Source of the DNA: Aphrophora alni
Taxonomy: Eukaryota > Arthropoda > Insecta > Hemiptera > Aphrophoridae
Length of the DNA stretch: 64,000 nt
Assembly: GCA_963513935.1 (NCBI GenBank)
Contig: OY740777.1
Span: 14,619,092-14,683,091 of the forward strand
Direction: 5' to 3'
Below, one piece after another: positions 12,490 to 24,685 of this stretch. Numbering within the stretch: position 1 is the stretch's first letter; the number at the start of each line of letters is the position of its first letter. Under the pieces are notes generated by a model. It saw only the letters and a program-made list of their open reading frames with translations. It did not search any database and was not told the origin of the DNA. The translations under genes were made by a program, and so were the position numbers.

Positions 12490-13170
12490 TTTTGAAATCG
12501 AGTGTGTCTAAAAAACTGGTCTGTCTCTCCATTTAGGGTCTGCAGCCAGTCTTATGTACAGGAATCTACAGCCCAAATTTGATGAGAGAATTTAATAAAA
12601 TTTGTTGTGTGTGCGTCTTTTAGCCATATGTCGTGTTTCCCCCGATTGTTTTAATAACTCAAAGTTTGTGATTAGTTTCCAAAATTATAATATATTCCAA
12701 ATCGACTTTTTAAGATTTTTATCAAACTTTTCTCTGGAGTAATTGACTTAAAGAATCCAGAAGTATATGTCACCCATGTCTTCAAAAATGTTGGGTTGTG
12801 AGTTGTGGATTTAAAAAAATGGTCTTTTGTCAAAATAAGTAATACCTCAATATCAGCTCAGTCGATTGAGTTCTAATTTTCAATGAAATGTGAAAACGAA
12901 TAACTCAAATCCGTGTGCAAAATATCAAGTAAATGTCACCGACCAGTAATAATAATTATCCAAACGAACCATTACTGACGTAATTTAAAGTTCGATTTGA
13001 TTTAATACTGTTTCGCTGAAGATATGTTTATGGCACAAGCGTGACAAGGTTATGTAATATTTAAATATAATTTATTTTTATTTTTTAATGAATGAGGTTA
13101 ATAGTTTATTTTCACTCTTTGTTTGACAACAACCGTACTGATATTTTTAATAACAATTGATTTAGGTTGG
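12490..13170 (+). repeat. Dispersed repeat family A, copy 1
   Basis: Shares an ordered set of landmarks with 16130-16790: a (C/G)TCTGTC-type start, a block around ATAACTCGAAATTTGTGA, GATTTTTATCAAA(C/T)TTT, a GTTTATGGCACAAGCG block and a closing TTTGACAACAACCGTACTGA. Divergence is high, so this is an old element. No open frame survives. Confidence 0.6.
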
Positions 13171-14449
13171 TTTGAGGGATGTTTGAGAAAGTTTATGCTG
13201 TGTTATTTGTTTGCACTTATTCCGACTATTGATGATATACTACTTATCCTAACTGTCTTCGTTGTCATATGTTTTTTCTTCTTCTTTTTATAAATTCTCG
13301 ATAAATGAATTTCTCAAATGGGTTTAATATACAGATTAATGTTTTTGAAAACTTACCACCTCTAGGTCAATTATTTAAAAGACCGAAAAAATATGCATAA
13401 TATGTTCTCGGAACAGTTATTTACTTTTAAGCGAAACTTTAGAACACCTATTTACAAAAATTAAAAAATCCACCCCATTTCAAAAATGTGTAAGGGACAC
13501 ATATGGGTTGTGATTCCTCAAATTAAAGCTCTTTAAAAAACACAAATATCTGTTGCAAAAAAAAAAAAAAAAAATCGCCACCACATTCGATCGCTCCGTT
13601 AAAATATGATATTTAGTAGTATTTTATAAAAATACGTTTTTGCGCAATGCATAAGTATTTATTACAGATTTCAATATTTAAAATTAAATAAAATCAATAG
13701 CATGGAATGAAAAAGTTTTATATTTTACATGATAGTCAAACTTAGAACAAAGAAAAATTTAGATAAATCTACAATATTTTTCTTTTGTGTCACCTTTCCT
13801 TGATTTCTAAGAATGTCTTGTCATTTAGTCCAAAGTTACATTTATAATAATTAATATATATTTCTTGTACTGACCCAAAAATAATTTATTAAGGTTGTCA
13901 GAACAATTGTAGCAATTTTATTTTTGCAAGAAACTTTCGTTACAATTAGTTAATGATAAGAGTCAGTTTTTCTTAATGCCATCAACTAAGTTATTTTCAC
14001 AGTGCTATAAAATTTTATAAAATATCTTTCAATATAACATTTTTGAGCGTAGCGAACGAATGGTTTGGCTGATTTTTATTAAAATTATAACACTCAGTGG
14101 TACTTCTTAATTAGAATTACTTTTGGTATAATACTTTTTTCTACTCAACTCAAAGCAATTTGAAGCTAAAGAGGGTCGAACAGATGTGGTTTTGTAGGTT
14201 CAGATGTAGGTTGCGATAGTGTGGGAAGAATCGGAATATCCATTACGGAAAATGTCTTTGAAGTTAGTTACCAGAATCCGTTAGATAGACTCTAATTTCT
14301 GATACTAAATTTTGACTACAGAGATCATCTATTTAATAAGTAAAAGGATTGGATGAAGTTGCTATATAAGTATAAAAAAGAAACTTAATGTATGATATTT
14401 TGTATTTTTAAATCTAGTTTTTAAATTTTAGCTTCTGTATTCCACGTAC
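13171..14449. other. AT-rich DNA with poly-A tract
   Basis: A run of about 20 A lies at 13556-13574. The phrase GAGCGTAGCGAACGAATGG at 14046-14064 resembles conserved pieces of family A (compare GCGTAGCGAATTTGG near 50420). No gene was recognised. Confidence 0.4.
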
Positions 14450-15045
14450 AAAATAAAATGAAACAATTGGTATTTTTCAGAATCTATATGCAAGGTAATT
14501 AAATGTGTTAATAATAGTTAACTTTATGGTTATTAGGAAATTTAGGATGGCTTGGGGGGGGGAAGTATTTGATTATGACGTCATTTACAGTGGGAACAGG
14601 TGATTAAATTAACAAAGTGGATTTTACATTTGTGGATAATTATGTTTTTGGGTATTTCCATTGGATTAATTACCTATCGAATACAGTCACACCCCCACTG
14701 CTAGGAGAGGACGTTGAGTCAGCTAATGAAAGGATTATCCATCTCTTGTTTGTTTTCACAGTAAAACCTGCAGTTATTTGTTCGTTACAACATAATTAAC
14801 ACAAATGATTAAGTCTTCTTGGAAATATCAGTTAATTCCTTAACTGTAGGCATTCGTATGGTGTGATCATAATGTCACAGGTTATTCACCCAATTTCGTA
14901 TTAGTAAGAAGAATACAAAATATAAACTTTGTGTATAGGTTGTATTATTTGGTATAACTTTCTTTTATCGTCCTTTCTAGAAGAAACTGGGGAGGGGTCA
15001 ACTCAAATTTGTAAAGTCTTGTGATACATAATTTGAAAGATTATG
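14450..15045 (+). repeat. Right arm of 600-bp inverted repeat
   Basis: Inverted partner of 10855-11450 (landmarks given there). It contains a G-run (GGGGGGGG at 14555) and the plus-strand open frame 14617-14799. The arm on the left does not keep that frame open with the same residues, so the frame is considered incidental. Confidence 0.85.
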
Positions 15046-16129
15046 GCCAGTAGAGAAAAAAATATACTGAACGGTAATTCCGTTGAGTAAATAAAAAATA
15101 GCCGTAGGTCAAAGTTTAAAACGGAGATCTGAAAAAAAATTTAAATTTAAGACAAACAGTAGTGTTGTTTTTAAAATTTGACCACAATTAATTAGAAGTA
15201 TGTATAAGCGGTGCAATACACTACACAACCGTTTACACACGCCCAATAAAATTCTAAGTAATAAACAAAAGTATTTTTGAAGCGGAACTTTAGGTTAGGT
15301 TAGTCAGTCTGAAAGTCAAAAAGAACTATGACATTTTTTTAAATATATTGAAAAAGGACCTGAGCCTTAACTTGTTTGTTTTGAAATGGAGTTTTTATTA
15401 CTGTATTCCTGAATCATAATTTTGTTTTACTTGAAAATTGTCAAACGGATTTTGAATAATTAATTTCACACTTTATTAAAATTTGAAAAGAATCGACAGT
15501 TCATATTTTAAGAAATGTGGGGGAAAAAAGAAAGACATGTCAGGGTACAAAACTATTGTTAAACTCTTATATAAGCAATGGTTAATTTATAATTTTGTAA
15601 CTCGATAACCTCGAAAATATTGAATTGTACAGCTGTAATTTGAAATTACTTGACACGTAAATTTTCAGACATTTCGAGCTGATATTTTAAAGAACAACAA
15701 ATATTGAAACAAATTAAATAAACATATTCATAATTCGAAGACGTTTAAAATGTCTCAGGTTTGTATTAGATTTTTTCGAAATATTACCATGTCTTAAAAT
15801 ATACTTTTTGAGGTTTAAAATTAAAACAAACATTTTACAAGAATTATGTAAATTATTTGGTTTGAAACTTTATTTCGTGTTCCAAACTCAAGTAGTTTGA
15901 TTACAATACTTGTGTTCTGTTACACCCTGTATTTATTTTCGTATTATAGCCATCAAGTTGTAATTATTATTGGAAAGACACAAATTTCTACAACCTGAAA
16001 ACATAATAACGTATCAAGAACTAAATTATCAAAACTCTGGTTATAACTAAACCATTATCATGATTTCTATCTCTACTGATTTAGCATATTTTCAATTTCT
16101 CACAACGTATAAATGTTTTGTAATGTGTG
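15046..16129. other. AT-rich DNA, nothing recognised
   Basis: A short TTAGGTTAGGTTAG run at 15291-15304 is telomere-repeat-like; otherwise nothing was identified. Confidence 0.4.
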
Positions 16130-16790
16130 AAACATCAAAATGTCGTCTTTGACGCCTATATGTGTCGTCTGTCACGTCACCCAAACGCTTTACCGATTTA
16201 AACACATCTCAAGACGTTCTTTTTAATTTTGTTCGATAACTCGAAATTTGTGAGTAGCTGACTCGTAAGAAAAAATTAAAAATTATGATTTTGTAAAAAA
16301 CTGCTATAACGATTTTGATCAAATTTTAATCAAGAGTATCCTCTAAGGACTCTAATAAAACGTAATAGTCGCCATCTATCCATAAATTCAGGTTTGTAAG
16401 TTATAAGTAAAAAGGCCATAAAATCCCCATAGTGCTGAATAAATTTCTCTTAATCTTATTTTAACTTAATTTCTCAATATCGTCCAAACCGATTTCGTTA
16501 AAATTTTAGTGAAATATGAAAATTAATGGCTTAACAATGTGTGTTAAATTGTAAACAATAAAAACTAAAAAGTCTTAATACCGGAATACAAACTCGATTT
16601 TAATGAAGTAAAACTTTCACTGAGGACGTGTTTATGGTACAGATGAGTCAGTTTAGACCCTATTTATAATAATGTTTTTTTTTTTTTTCAAAAATGACTT
16701 CCATGGTTCATTTTTTGATTGACAACTACGGTAATGACATTTTTGGTGACGAACAATTTTGCTTCGTTTTATATGTTTTTAGGAATTAGT
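16130..16790 (+). repeat. Dispersed repeat family A, copy 2
   Basis: Second long copy of the family seen at 12490-13170. It includes ACCGATTTAAACACAT, GATTTTGATCAAATTTTAA, CCTCTAAGGACTCTAATA (16341-16358), a GTTTATGGTACAGATGAG block and GATTGACAACTACGGTAATG. The CCTCTAAGGACTCTAA block resembles the unit of the 36-bp minisatellite at 47.4-49.5 kb. Confidence 0.6.
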
Positions 16791-17149
16791 TAGTTACTGG
16801 AAACGCTAATACAATGTTTTTCACAGTTTAATTTTGAAAACATGCTAATTAATGTCGACGTAAAATGGCTAAAATCACAAAAAAAAAACAAATTGCCGTT
16901 GATGATACAGTACAAAGAATTATACGTCTAATCAGCAGTACTTCACAAAAACAGAATAATTTTATTACTTACTAAGAAACAATTACACAACTAAAACTAG
17001 TTTATAACAGAACTGCATGATAATATATAAATTCTAGGAAACTAATTTATAGTCTATTAAATTCACACTTAGAATACAAGTTTAAACTAGTTTCAGTTAC
17101 AATCAACCACACGGTAGTGGAGAATCTATCGTTTCAAACAGTAGATGAT

Positions 17150-17359
17150 GGGAAATATTTATTAGTTTTACACGATTACGCTGTGCCATCAGGAGAAAGT
17201 CCCCCACCTTGAAGCTAGGATACTGTATGGGTTTACTGCGTGGTGTACATTTGATCTGAGGCTGTTGCGAGACAACGTTCAGAAGGGAAAGTTGAACGCG
17301 CGGTCAGAAGTGAAGTTCTGTGTTGTGGTCATCATAGGGATTCTTGCTCCTAACATCAG
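17150..17359 (+). other. Candidate 5' untranslated exon or promoter-proximal segment
   Basis: A 210-bp pocket that is clearly richer in G+C and CpG than the tens of kilobases around it, with no long open frame. It ends in TAACATCAG|GTGAGATATTG, a good 5' splice site (donor GT at 17360). Insect genes often begin with a non-coding exon followed by a very long intron. The only plus-strand gene downstream in this window is the acyl-CoA reductase exon at 62.0 kb, whose acceptor lies 8 bases before its ATG and so needs an upstream untranslated exon. The link is inference; the segment could belong to another gene or a repeat. Confidence 0.3.
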
Positions 17360-17360
17360 G

Positions 17361-18035
17361 TGAGATATTGTTTTAGGTTGTTCAAAATATAAGTGAGGAT
17401 ATACAGTGGAGGTACTTTTGTAAAATGTGATGGGAAATAAATTGTGTTTACAAATCACTTCTGTTCGACAAAATGGATTATGTTTAAAAAATGTAATAAA
17501 TTAAACGTATACAAATATATTTTAAAACACGTTATATATAATATTTGTGCAATTAAATATTAAATAAATTTTAAGAAAAAGTTGCCTAACTGTCTCACAC
17601 AATTAAATCCAAATACGAAAAAAATCATTAATCCTCCCTATCTCTCATATAGCCGTCTCTAATATTATATAGGTGAAAATAAAATTAATAATTTAAAAAA
17701 ATTAACAAATATATCCACAATATGAGAGATACGTACTTATTAAATTTTTTGTGAATTTAAAAAATAAAGTATATTAATATTTGTAAATGGAAAATATACA
17801 TTCTTCATTTACTCTTTGTATAAATGATATTTGATTTAAAAGATATTTATTTTATTTTTTGCCAATTATTTATGAACCAACATTTTCGTTTACTTTAGAT
17901 TTAGAACGCTGCTTTAGTTTTTATATTGCACCAAAATATGAATATAATCTGTGAAACCGATTTTCAGAAATTAGGTTGTTGTGGTTGTACAACTCTGTGT
18001 TCGATTTAAAAAAAATCATTAACTAAGATTTATGC
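17361..18035. other. AT-rich DNA, nothing recognised
   Basis: No gene or repeat family could be identified in this very AT-rich segment. Confidence 0.4.
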
Positions 18036-18117
18036 GATGGCTAGTCGGTATTGTTTTAGTCCTTAGATGTTGTAAGGGATGGCTAGTCGGTATTTTTTTA
18101 GTCCTTAGATGTTGTAT
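18036..18117. repeat. 42-bp tandem duplication
   Basis: GATGGCTAGTCGGTATT ... TTTTAGTCCTTAGATGTTG occurs twice in direct succession, starting at 18036 and 18078, nearly identical. The duplication is recent and has no coding context. Confidence 0.92.
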
Positions 18118-20100
18118 TTTGGTAATATTGTATCAAAATTGATAGAGGAAATTTAGAGAAAATTTAATTTTTAGGTTTTTGTCTTATGATATATAAGCTA
18201 AATTCTGTATTGTAAAATTTTTTTTAACTCGTTGAAATATGCCCATATTAATTTTAATCTTAGAAAAGGTTGGGTCACTCATTTACGCTCTACACACTAC
18301 ACACACTATAAAGAGTCATACACAATTCCAAAAACCAATTTTTGTGGAAGCTGGAAACCTCATAGTTGACATTTCAGCGAGATCGATTTTTTATACATCA
18401 TAACCTCTGGTCTAGCTTGTGTAAGAAAATAGAAACAATATTTCTTAATTTTTGTTTCTGCACATGGTTTATAAAGGATAAATTATAATTACCACTGGGC
18501 TTTTGCCCCATTTATATATATATATATATATTTTAAATTTTATAAATCAAAATTTTCATAAAAAAGATGACCCTATGTTGAAATTTTTAATAATCTATGG
18601 AAAAATGAAATCATTATAATATGCATAATATATATTGCATATATATTCAGTTTACCATTAGGTCCAAAAAAAGAAATTGATTTTTAAATATTCATTAAAT
18701 TAAATATTAAAAATATACTCCAATTTGAACAGGGAGCATCAATTTTTATTTAAAGTTGAAAGCTTACCAAATTTCGTAAAAACATATTATAACTCAAATT
18801 TTCAATATTAGTAAGAAATTTTCAAATTTTAGACCCATATTTGAGTAGCGAACTTCAATTATTATTCAATTTTAAAAACATGTAAATAGTAATTTTTCAG
18901 AAAAACCTACTGATAATTACAAAATTTGAAATAGTTGGCCGCCGTTTATTATTTTTTTAAAGAAATAAATTGTAACTTTCAATAATTATTCCAGGGTTGA
19001 AAGTATTGTTTCAGTTTCAAGAGAAATATAAAGTTAATTTTCATTTAAGGTTCACTATTTTTAAGAGAAATTACGATGGAGCTTTCTATGTCGAACCAAT
19101 ATTTTTAAAAACCTGGTTTCAGTATCAATTTGCTTATATTATTCGAGATTTTTTCAAAACTCTCATAGACCACTATAAAAGAGTTTTATTTTAATAAATT
19201 TTGTTTCGTATACTATTGTAATTTAGGTAAATTGTTACGAAAACGACAAGGATAATCCAGGAATACACATAAACATTAAAAAAAAATTCTTGTTAGAAAC
19301 TAAGTTTAAAAATGATTATTACCAAATTTATTCGTGTTATAATGTATTTGTATGTTTGTTATAATTTATTTGATACTGTTGAACTGATTTCTTTTAAAAA
19401 TAGTAGCTAATTATGTTGTGGCTCTTTATTAAATATATAAAACCCAACAGTTATAATTCAAAATTTGGAGTACTATAATACATAAATACAATAAATTTCA
19501 TTTGGTTTAGAAACGGTTATAATTAATTTTGTTTACAATTTCTTAAATTCTCTGAAAAAATTTCTGGTTTTAGAGTTGTCGTTAAAAAGAAAGCACTACA
19601 TTTGGTGCGTTTAAAACATTAAAAATTTCATTAAATAGATTTTATATTTTTCAATCTACTTGTATAAATGTTTTGATAACCACTGCAGCCTCCCTTCACA
19701 TCGAATATTTATTCCACTCTATTTAGATAAGTATTGTTAGGACAAGGTATTTCGTTTTGTTTATTATATCTCGTGCATTTATAAAAGCGACATAGCTTTG
19801 CACTTTTTATTATGATGAAAAAGTCCTCCAATTTCTACAGTCAACTTCATGAACCTGCTTTCAAGGACGTGAAGGCATAACTTATTTGTTATAGCTAGGT
19901 GTCGCCAAGGTATGTCAGTCACAATATGAAAAAAATTTTGGCCTTGATCCTGAAACCTCTAACCATTACCAATTTCATTTCTCTGTATTCATCTTCGACC
20001 TTCACTTAAATTAAACAAAAAACCCAGTTGTGTGACTGTATTTTTATTATTGTTTTAATTTTCGATAACTCCCAACTGGTATTTTCTGGGGATTGGCGAC
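18118..20100. other. AT-rich DNA with (TA)n
   Basis: (TA)n tract at 18512-18532. No gene was recognised; the plus frame 18997-19194 is chance AT-rich sequence. Confidence 0.4.
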
Positions 20101-20105
20101 CAATG

Positions 20106-20140
20106 CTAACCTAACCTAGCCTAGCCTAACTTAACCTAAC
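20106..20140. repeat. Degenerate CCTAA (TTAGG-like) run
   Basis: CTAACCTAACCTAGCCTAGC and neighbours repeat the 5-base CCTAA unit of arthropod telomeres imperfectly. Similar short runs lie at 15291, 39840-39965, 57910, 61043 and 61808. They look like interspersed simple sequence rather than a chromosome end. Confidence 0.7.
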
Positions 20141-20386
20141 ATTTTGTTTATAACCTTAAAGACTACACTGTAGCAAACCAGTGATCAAAATCGTCAAAGC
20201 TCATATCGGAAATTTAAATTTTGTACTTTTGGATAAAATTAAATATTCGTCTTAACATTAGACCGAAATGTGCCCACAAACCGATTTTGAGATTTTGATA
20301 AAAATCGGTTTACTTTTTGCTGTACACGTCAATAGACGATAAACACTTTAAGCAAAAGTGTTTTAAATTAAATTTACGATGTATGG

Positions 20387-20411
20387 AATATATATATATA
20401 TATATATATAT
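20387..20411. repeat. (TA)n microsatellite
   Basis: About twelve uninterrupted TA units. They give rise to the Tyr/Ile stretch of a spurious plus-strand frame (20379-20588). Confidence 0.95.
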
Positions 20412-21049
20412 TATCATAATTCTTGGTTTTGTTATGGTCATTTTATTGATTTTTTATATTTTCAATCTACGTTTAATTATAAACGTTTGTTTTTAACATT
20501 TATTTCGATCTTAACTCTTAAAGATATTTTTATTAAATCCAACCTTCATACATTTTTTCTAAAAAAAAAAAAAATTTTTAAATCATAACTCCATAAAATT
20601 GTACGTGATTTATAGTTGAGCTATAAGTAACTTCCTTCTTATATTATTTATAAACGAAATAAGACACTCATTTCGTATGTTTGATGATAATTTGGTTTAT
20701 TTCTGACCAAACGAAAAATTGTAGACGCACACATGTAATTGGAAGTGGTCCAAAGTTTATATTTTGATATCTTTGTATTTTATCTGGACAAAAATAATAG
20801 TACAAGTAAGATAAATATTCACTAAAAACACTTCGAAATATGAAACATAGTTATCCATTGAATATCCTCAAAATAAATACGTAATTACGTTGTTAATATT
20901 AAACTTAGCCTACATATATATAGGATTTGCTTAAAAGAAATAAATGCCTCATCCTGAATTTTATTATGACAATGTTTTTGGCCATGTTTATGGATAAGTT
21001 AAAAGTAATTTTTGCGGATGATCATTATAGAATTTTAAATATATACTAT

Positions 21050-21260
21050 AACTAACAGAGTACCCGTCCTTCGTACTGGGTTAACGTTTTGATAATTGAG
21101 TGTTAAGGGAGTTTTCAAGGCCAGTGGGGCGGTGCCCTGATGGAATTTCTAAATAAAACTAGATTTATGTGTTAACCAGGGAACCTAAGAATGTACATGT
21201 ACAATTTCAGATCAATGGGTCCAGTAGTTTTTACGTGATTGAGTAACACACACAGACAGA
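21050..21260 (+). repeat. Old dispersed element fragment
   Basis: Begins near TACCCGTCCTTCGTACTGGG and closes with ATCAATGGGTCCAGTAGTTTTT (21211-21232) and a CACACACAGACAGACACC tail. The CAGTAGTTTTT phrase recurs at 21858-21868 in a second fragment (21780-21935). Ends of this kind are common in decayed insect Helitron- or retroelement-derived repeats; the family cannot be fixed by eye. Confidence 0.45.
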
Positions 21261-21779
21261 CACCATTAGATTTTTATAGTTGGTATTTTCTCTCTTTTTA
21301 ACGTAATTGTATTTTTTTAAGTGTTTGCTGAATATCCGTGTGTATCTTACTGTGGTCATGAAAAAAAAGAAAAAAGAAAAAACTACGCTACTTAGGAAAG
21401 TCCTGAAAATTTTATTCCGGTAAACACTATCTAACATGAAAAAGCTTTAAATATATCGTTTTAATTAAAAAATTTTACTAAGTTCGACATTCACTTAATT
21501 ACATTGGCAATGTTGAGAATAATGCATTATGAATGTTGGAAGTACATGGTTTCTAATCAGTTGAAAGAAGCAACTCCATCGGTCAAAGAGAAATTCCAAC
21601 CTCTATTTTGGTTTATAGTGGTTTTTTAAATCTTGTACTTAGAGCCGATTTTTACCTAAAAACATTAACCTTTTGCGTATTTTGTATATCGTAAACATTA
21701 AACATTTGAAAGGAAGGAATGGAAGAAGCCTTAGCTCGTTTCACCTTTGTAGTTTAGAGAAAAAATTAATACTTTTTTT

Positions 21780-21935
21780 AAAGTTTTTCAAAAGATTTCT
21801 TAGTGAGCACCTATTACCTATGAGGAAGATATATTCCAAGTTTCATTGCAATCCGTTCAGTAGTTTTTGAGAAATCGTGATCAGTGAGTCAATCAGTGAG
21901 TGGCATTTGGCTTTTATATATATGGATAAAAAGGG
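21780..21935 (+). repeat. Second fragment with shared end phrase
   Basis: Shows AAGTTTCATTGCAATCCGTT, CAGTAGTTTTTGAG (21858-21871) and a TTTTATATATATGGATA end, in the order seen in 21050-21260 but divergent. Confidence 0.4.
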
Positions 21936-22539
21936 ACAAATATGATATCTCAGTTCTCAAGAAATAAAATGAAAATAAACCAAGGACACTGTCTGAAAAA
22001 TAAATTATAAATAGATATATGGACTTCCTTCTTAAACACTAAACTTCCTTAACTGGTGCAAGGAACACGTCCTCAACATAAGTTGTACTTGTTTAAAATT
22101 AACCTTTATAGACTGCAGGTCAAGGTTGTTCCAGTACTGTAATATTTTCCTAGTTGCGATTTTACATATGGGTTAGGGCCATTACCCTCTACTCGAAATT
22201 GAACGCCATTTTTGAGAACAAGTATTTCATAACTACACGTTTTACAAAAAAATATTTGTAGCAACTTAAGAATAAGAAATTTTTGGGATATTTTCATTTT
22301 TTTGAGGCAGTTCATTACAAAACACAAACTTATGATTTTTATCTAAATTTGCCCAAGTGTAGCTCTAAGTACCCACACAAAACGTATTAGTCATCATATC
22401 TAAAAATAGTTAGTTTTTAAGTAATCAGTAAAAAAAAAAAATCAACGATTAAAATTGTCTCATATACCTGTGAAAATTCACAACCTAAATAATACTGTGT
22501 AGGAATATTTTCCAAAAAAAGTAAAAGTTCGATATTATT
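21936..22539. other. AT-rich DNA, nothing recognised
   Basis: No gene or repeat was recognised; the minus frame 22106-22327 shows no family features. Confidence 0.4.
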
Positions 22540-22750
22540 GAAATGCTATTAACGCTGAGGACTAACTTTGGACATAAGCGAAGCAAGTTTGGAGTCTATT
22601 CATCTATATATATAACAATTTGTTATTACATGGCCTCCATGGTTCTTTCTACTTTTTGACTGACAACTACCAAACTGTCATTTTTCGTGACGTTTGAAGA
22701 GCTTTTGGTACAATGTTTTTATAGACTATAATTTATAATGTTTTATCAGT
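22540..22750 (+). repeat. Dispersed repeat family A, partial copy 3
   Basis: Holds only the end of the family: ACGCTGAGGACTAACTTTGG, CATAAGCGAAGCAAG, CATGGTTCTTTCTAC and TTTTTGACTGACAACTACC. These match the last 200 bp of the copies ending at 13170 and 16790. Confidence 0.55.
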
Positions 22751-23459
22751 TTAATGTAACAATAATATGAAGTAATAAAATTTCCCTAAATTGTTTCATT
22801 ATTTGTTTTAAACAAATCTTAAAGAGAACTTATTTTACAAATATTATTGTCTGTCACTGACGAACATTAAGTTGGAATGTACAAGATTTTTATTATTCTA
22901 ATGAATGTTAATTACAGTTAAATCAGCTGTTATTATTTATAACATCCATCCGTTCATCTAGATGATATAAATTTAAACAATAATGTTAGTTTCTTGCTGC
23001 AAGGTTAATAATTAATGTTAGAGTGACTTGAATAAATAAATAACTTTAATGTAATTCATCATTATAAATAAATAAATCACAAATGATGTAATTAGAAAAT
23101 TATAACAACGTTATAAAATAATCATTTCACTTTTTCATATTTATATGATGTGATTATGTAGTTATAATAAACTGATTTAAACATTAATACGGTCGAAATT
23201 TGCTTGCAACAATAGATCAACATTGTACCACTCTGGAGACAACTAGAGTATATATTTAATCTAATATAAGCTTTATATCTAATTCATAAATGTATGTTTT
23301 AACTGACCTGGATTGCACAGTTATTTTGTGCATTGGTTTTGAGAAATATAACCATAACCTGAAAACATCTTAATACTTTGAAACAGCTGATCAAAAAATC
23401 ACATTGTAATTAAGTCAAAGATGTTTATTTCTCTTTTAAAGTTATAATAGTTTATTTGG
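22751..23459. other. AT-rich DNA, nothing recognised
   Basis: No gene, RNA gene or clear repeat was recognised. Confidence 0.4.
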
Positions 23460-23530
23460 ATATTTGATATAAAAAAATTACACAGCGTTTCGTTAGTATA
23501 AATCAACTTTCGTTTCTAAGTGAGAACATT
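23460..23530 (-). repeat. Penelope-type tail repeat, solitary arm
   Basis: On the minus strand this reads as a degenerate copy of the segment that follows the Penelope-like ORF at 52340: AAAGTTGATTTATACT, then AACGAAACGCTGTGTAA. The hairpin ahead of CGAAAC is weakened. The same segment occurs as an inverted pair at 26485-26790. Confidence 0.5.
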
Positions 23531-24480
23531 AGAAATTTGAAAGAACCAAAATAGTCTAGAGGTATGCTGGAAATTAAAATTAGTCATTATGAACCTAGGT
23601 TTATCAGATGATAACGGATGTTGATTGATAATCTGGAACCTCATGTATCGTAAAGTAGATATTGTTATACTAATTGCTTATGTATCGCTTAAGTATTTTT
23701 ATTGATTATATTTTTCTAAATTCTCCTATTCTTCTAAACTTTTGGTATTTTAAAATCTTTAACTTTTCCCACCGTCTCCACTCTTTTTCTTTATCCATGA
23801 ATATATTTTCTAAATGCTTAATTAAACTAAAGTGCTGTTATTATTTCTGCTATTATTTTCTGGTATTGTTTAACTGTTCTGTCTGTCTGTCTGTCTGTTA
23901 CCCACATTTGGACGAGAAGTCGTTACGGGGGACTTTATACAAAATATGTAATTTAAATTATGAAAGGAAAACATTGTCTAATTTAAAATTAAAATAATCA
24001 TTAAAAAATTTAATAAATCCTTAAAATTATAGTGATTTTAGACCTTGGCCAACATTTAAAACTATTATAGAATTAGGTACCCCAGAGTAAATTCTGTATT
24101 AGGGAGTCTATCGGTGGCTCGAATTATAAATGGCAGATGATTGAAATATTTACAAAAAAAATAAAATAAATAATAATAATAATAATACTTCAATGGAATT
24201 AGATTGAATGAATAAAATAATTCGCTTATTTTAAATATACCCGCGGGTTCGTGCTCGAATATTTCAGATTCACCACTGATTAATAAATTAGCTACTTAAT
24301 ACATATTATGGGAATTGAAATTAGCTGAAGACAATTATAGTTTTTCAGAATATTTTTTATATACACATCTAAATTTTATACAAATCTATATCACTATATA
24401 AAATGCTATAAAAAATGCTTTAAAATGTATTTATTTCACAATATCTCTCACAAATACTATATATTTAATTTGATGAAAAC
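23531..24480. other. AT-rich DNA with simple repeats
   Basis: (CTGT)n at 23879-23898 and (AAT)n at 24170-24186. A CCCGCGGG palindrome at 24241-24248 lies about 240 bp beyond the end of the Helitron-like reading frame, in the direction in which a Helitron 3' end would lie; no diagnostic CTRR end was confirmed. Confidence 0.4.
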
Positions 24481-24487
24481 ATAATTA

Positions 24488-24675
24488 ATTTGTACTAAAT
24501 ACTTCTTTTTAAACTATGTTCTTTCCTTTAGGTGCTATATCTACTAAACTGTTATAAGAACTTGTCCTAGAAACACAAACGTAAAGATAATGAGAAAAAC
24601 CGTCTTCTCCTAAATCAATTCCTTCAAATTTGAAAGTGTGCCCTTGCGACTTATTAATAGTTGAACCAAATTGAA
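24488..24675 (-). pseudogene. Helitron RepHel helicase C-terminal remnant
   Basis: The minus-strand frame contains TINKSQGHT followed by GIDLGEDGFSHYLYV and SRTSSYNSL, then PKGKNIV. This is the order of SF1/Pif1-type helicase motifs V and VI at the C-terminus of Helitron Rep-helicase proteins (family patterns TINKSQGQT and LYVACSR). After the stop at 24511-24509 the same frame continues KEVFSTN, as expected for the usual family ending, so the stop replaces a sense codon. Upstream of QFGSTI the similarity ends. The fragment is truncated and certainly inactive; it dates the presence of Helitrons in this genome. Confidence 0.8.
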
Positions 24676-24685
24676 TTAGTCCAGG

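Noticed and set aside
20106..20140. Telomere
   Set aside because: Only a few imperfect CCTAA units, scattered at several places in the window and flanked by ordinary DNA.
23674..23997. Plus-strand 107-codon open frame
   Set aside because: Rich in Phe/Leu/Tyr/Cys and crosses a (CTGT)n repeat; no domain, start context or splice support.
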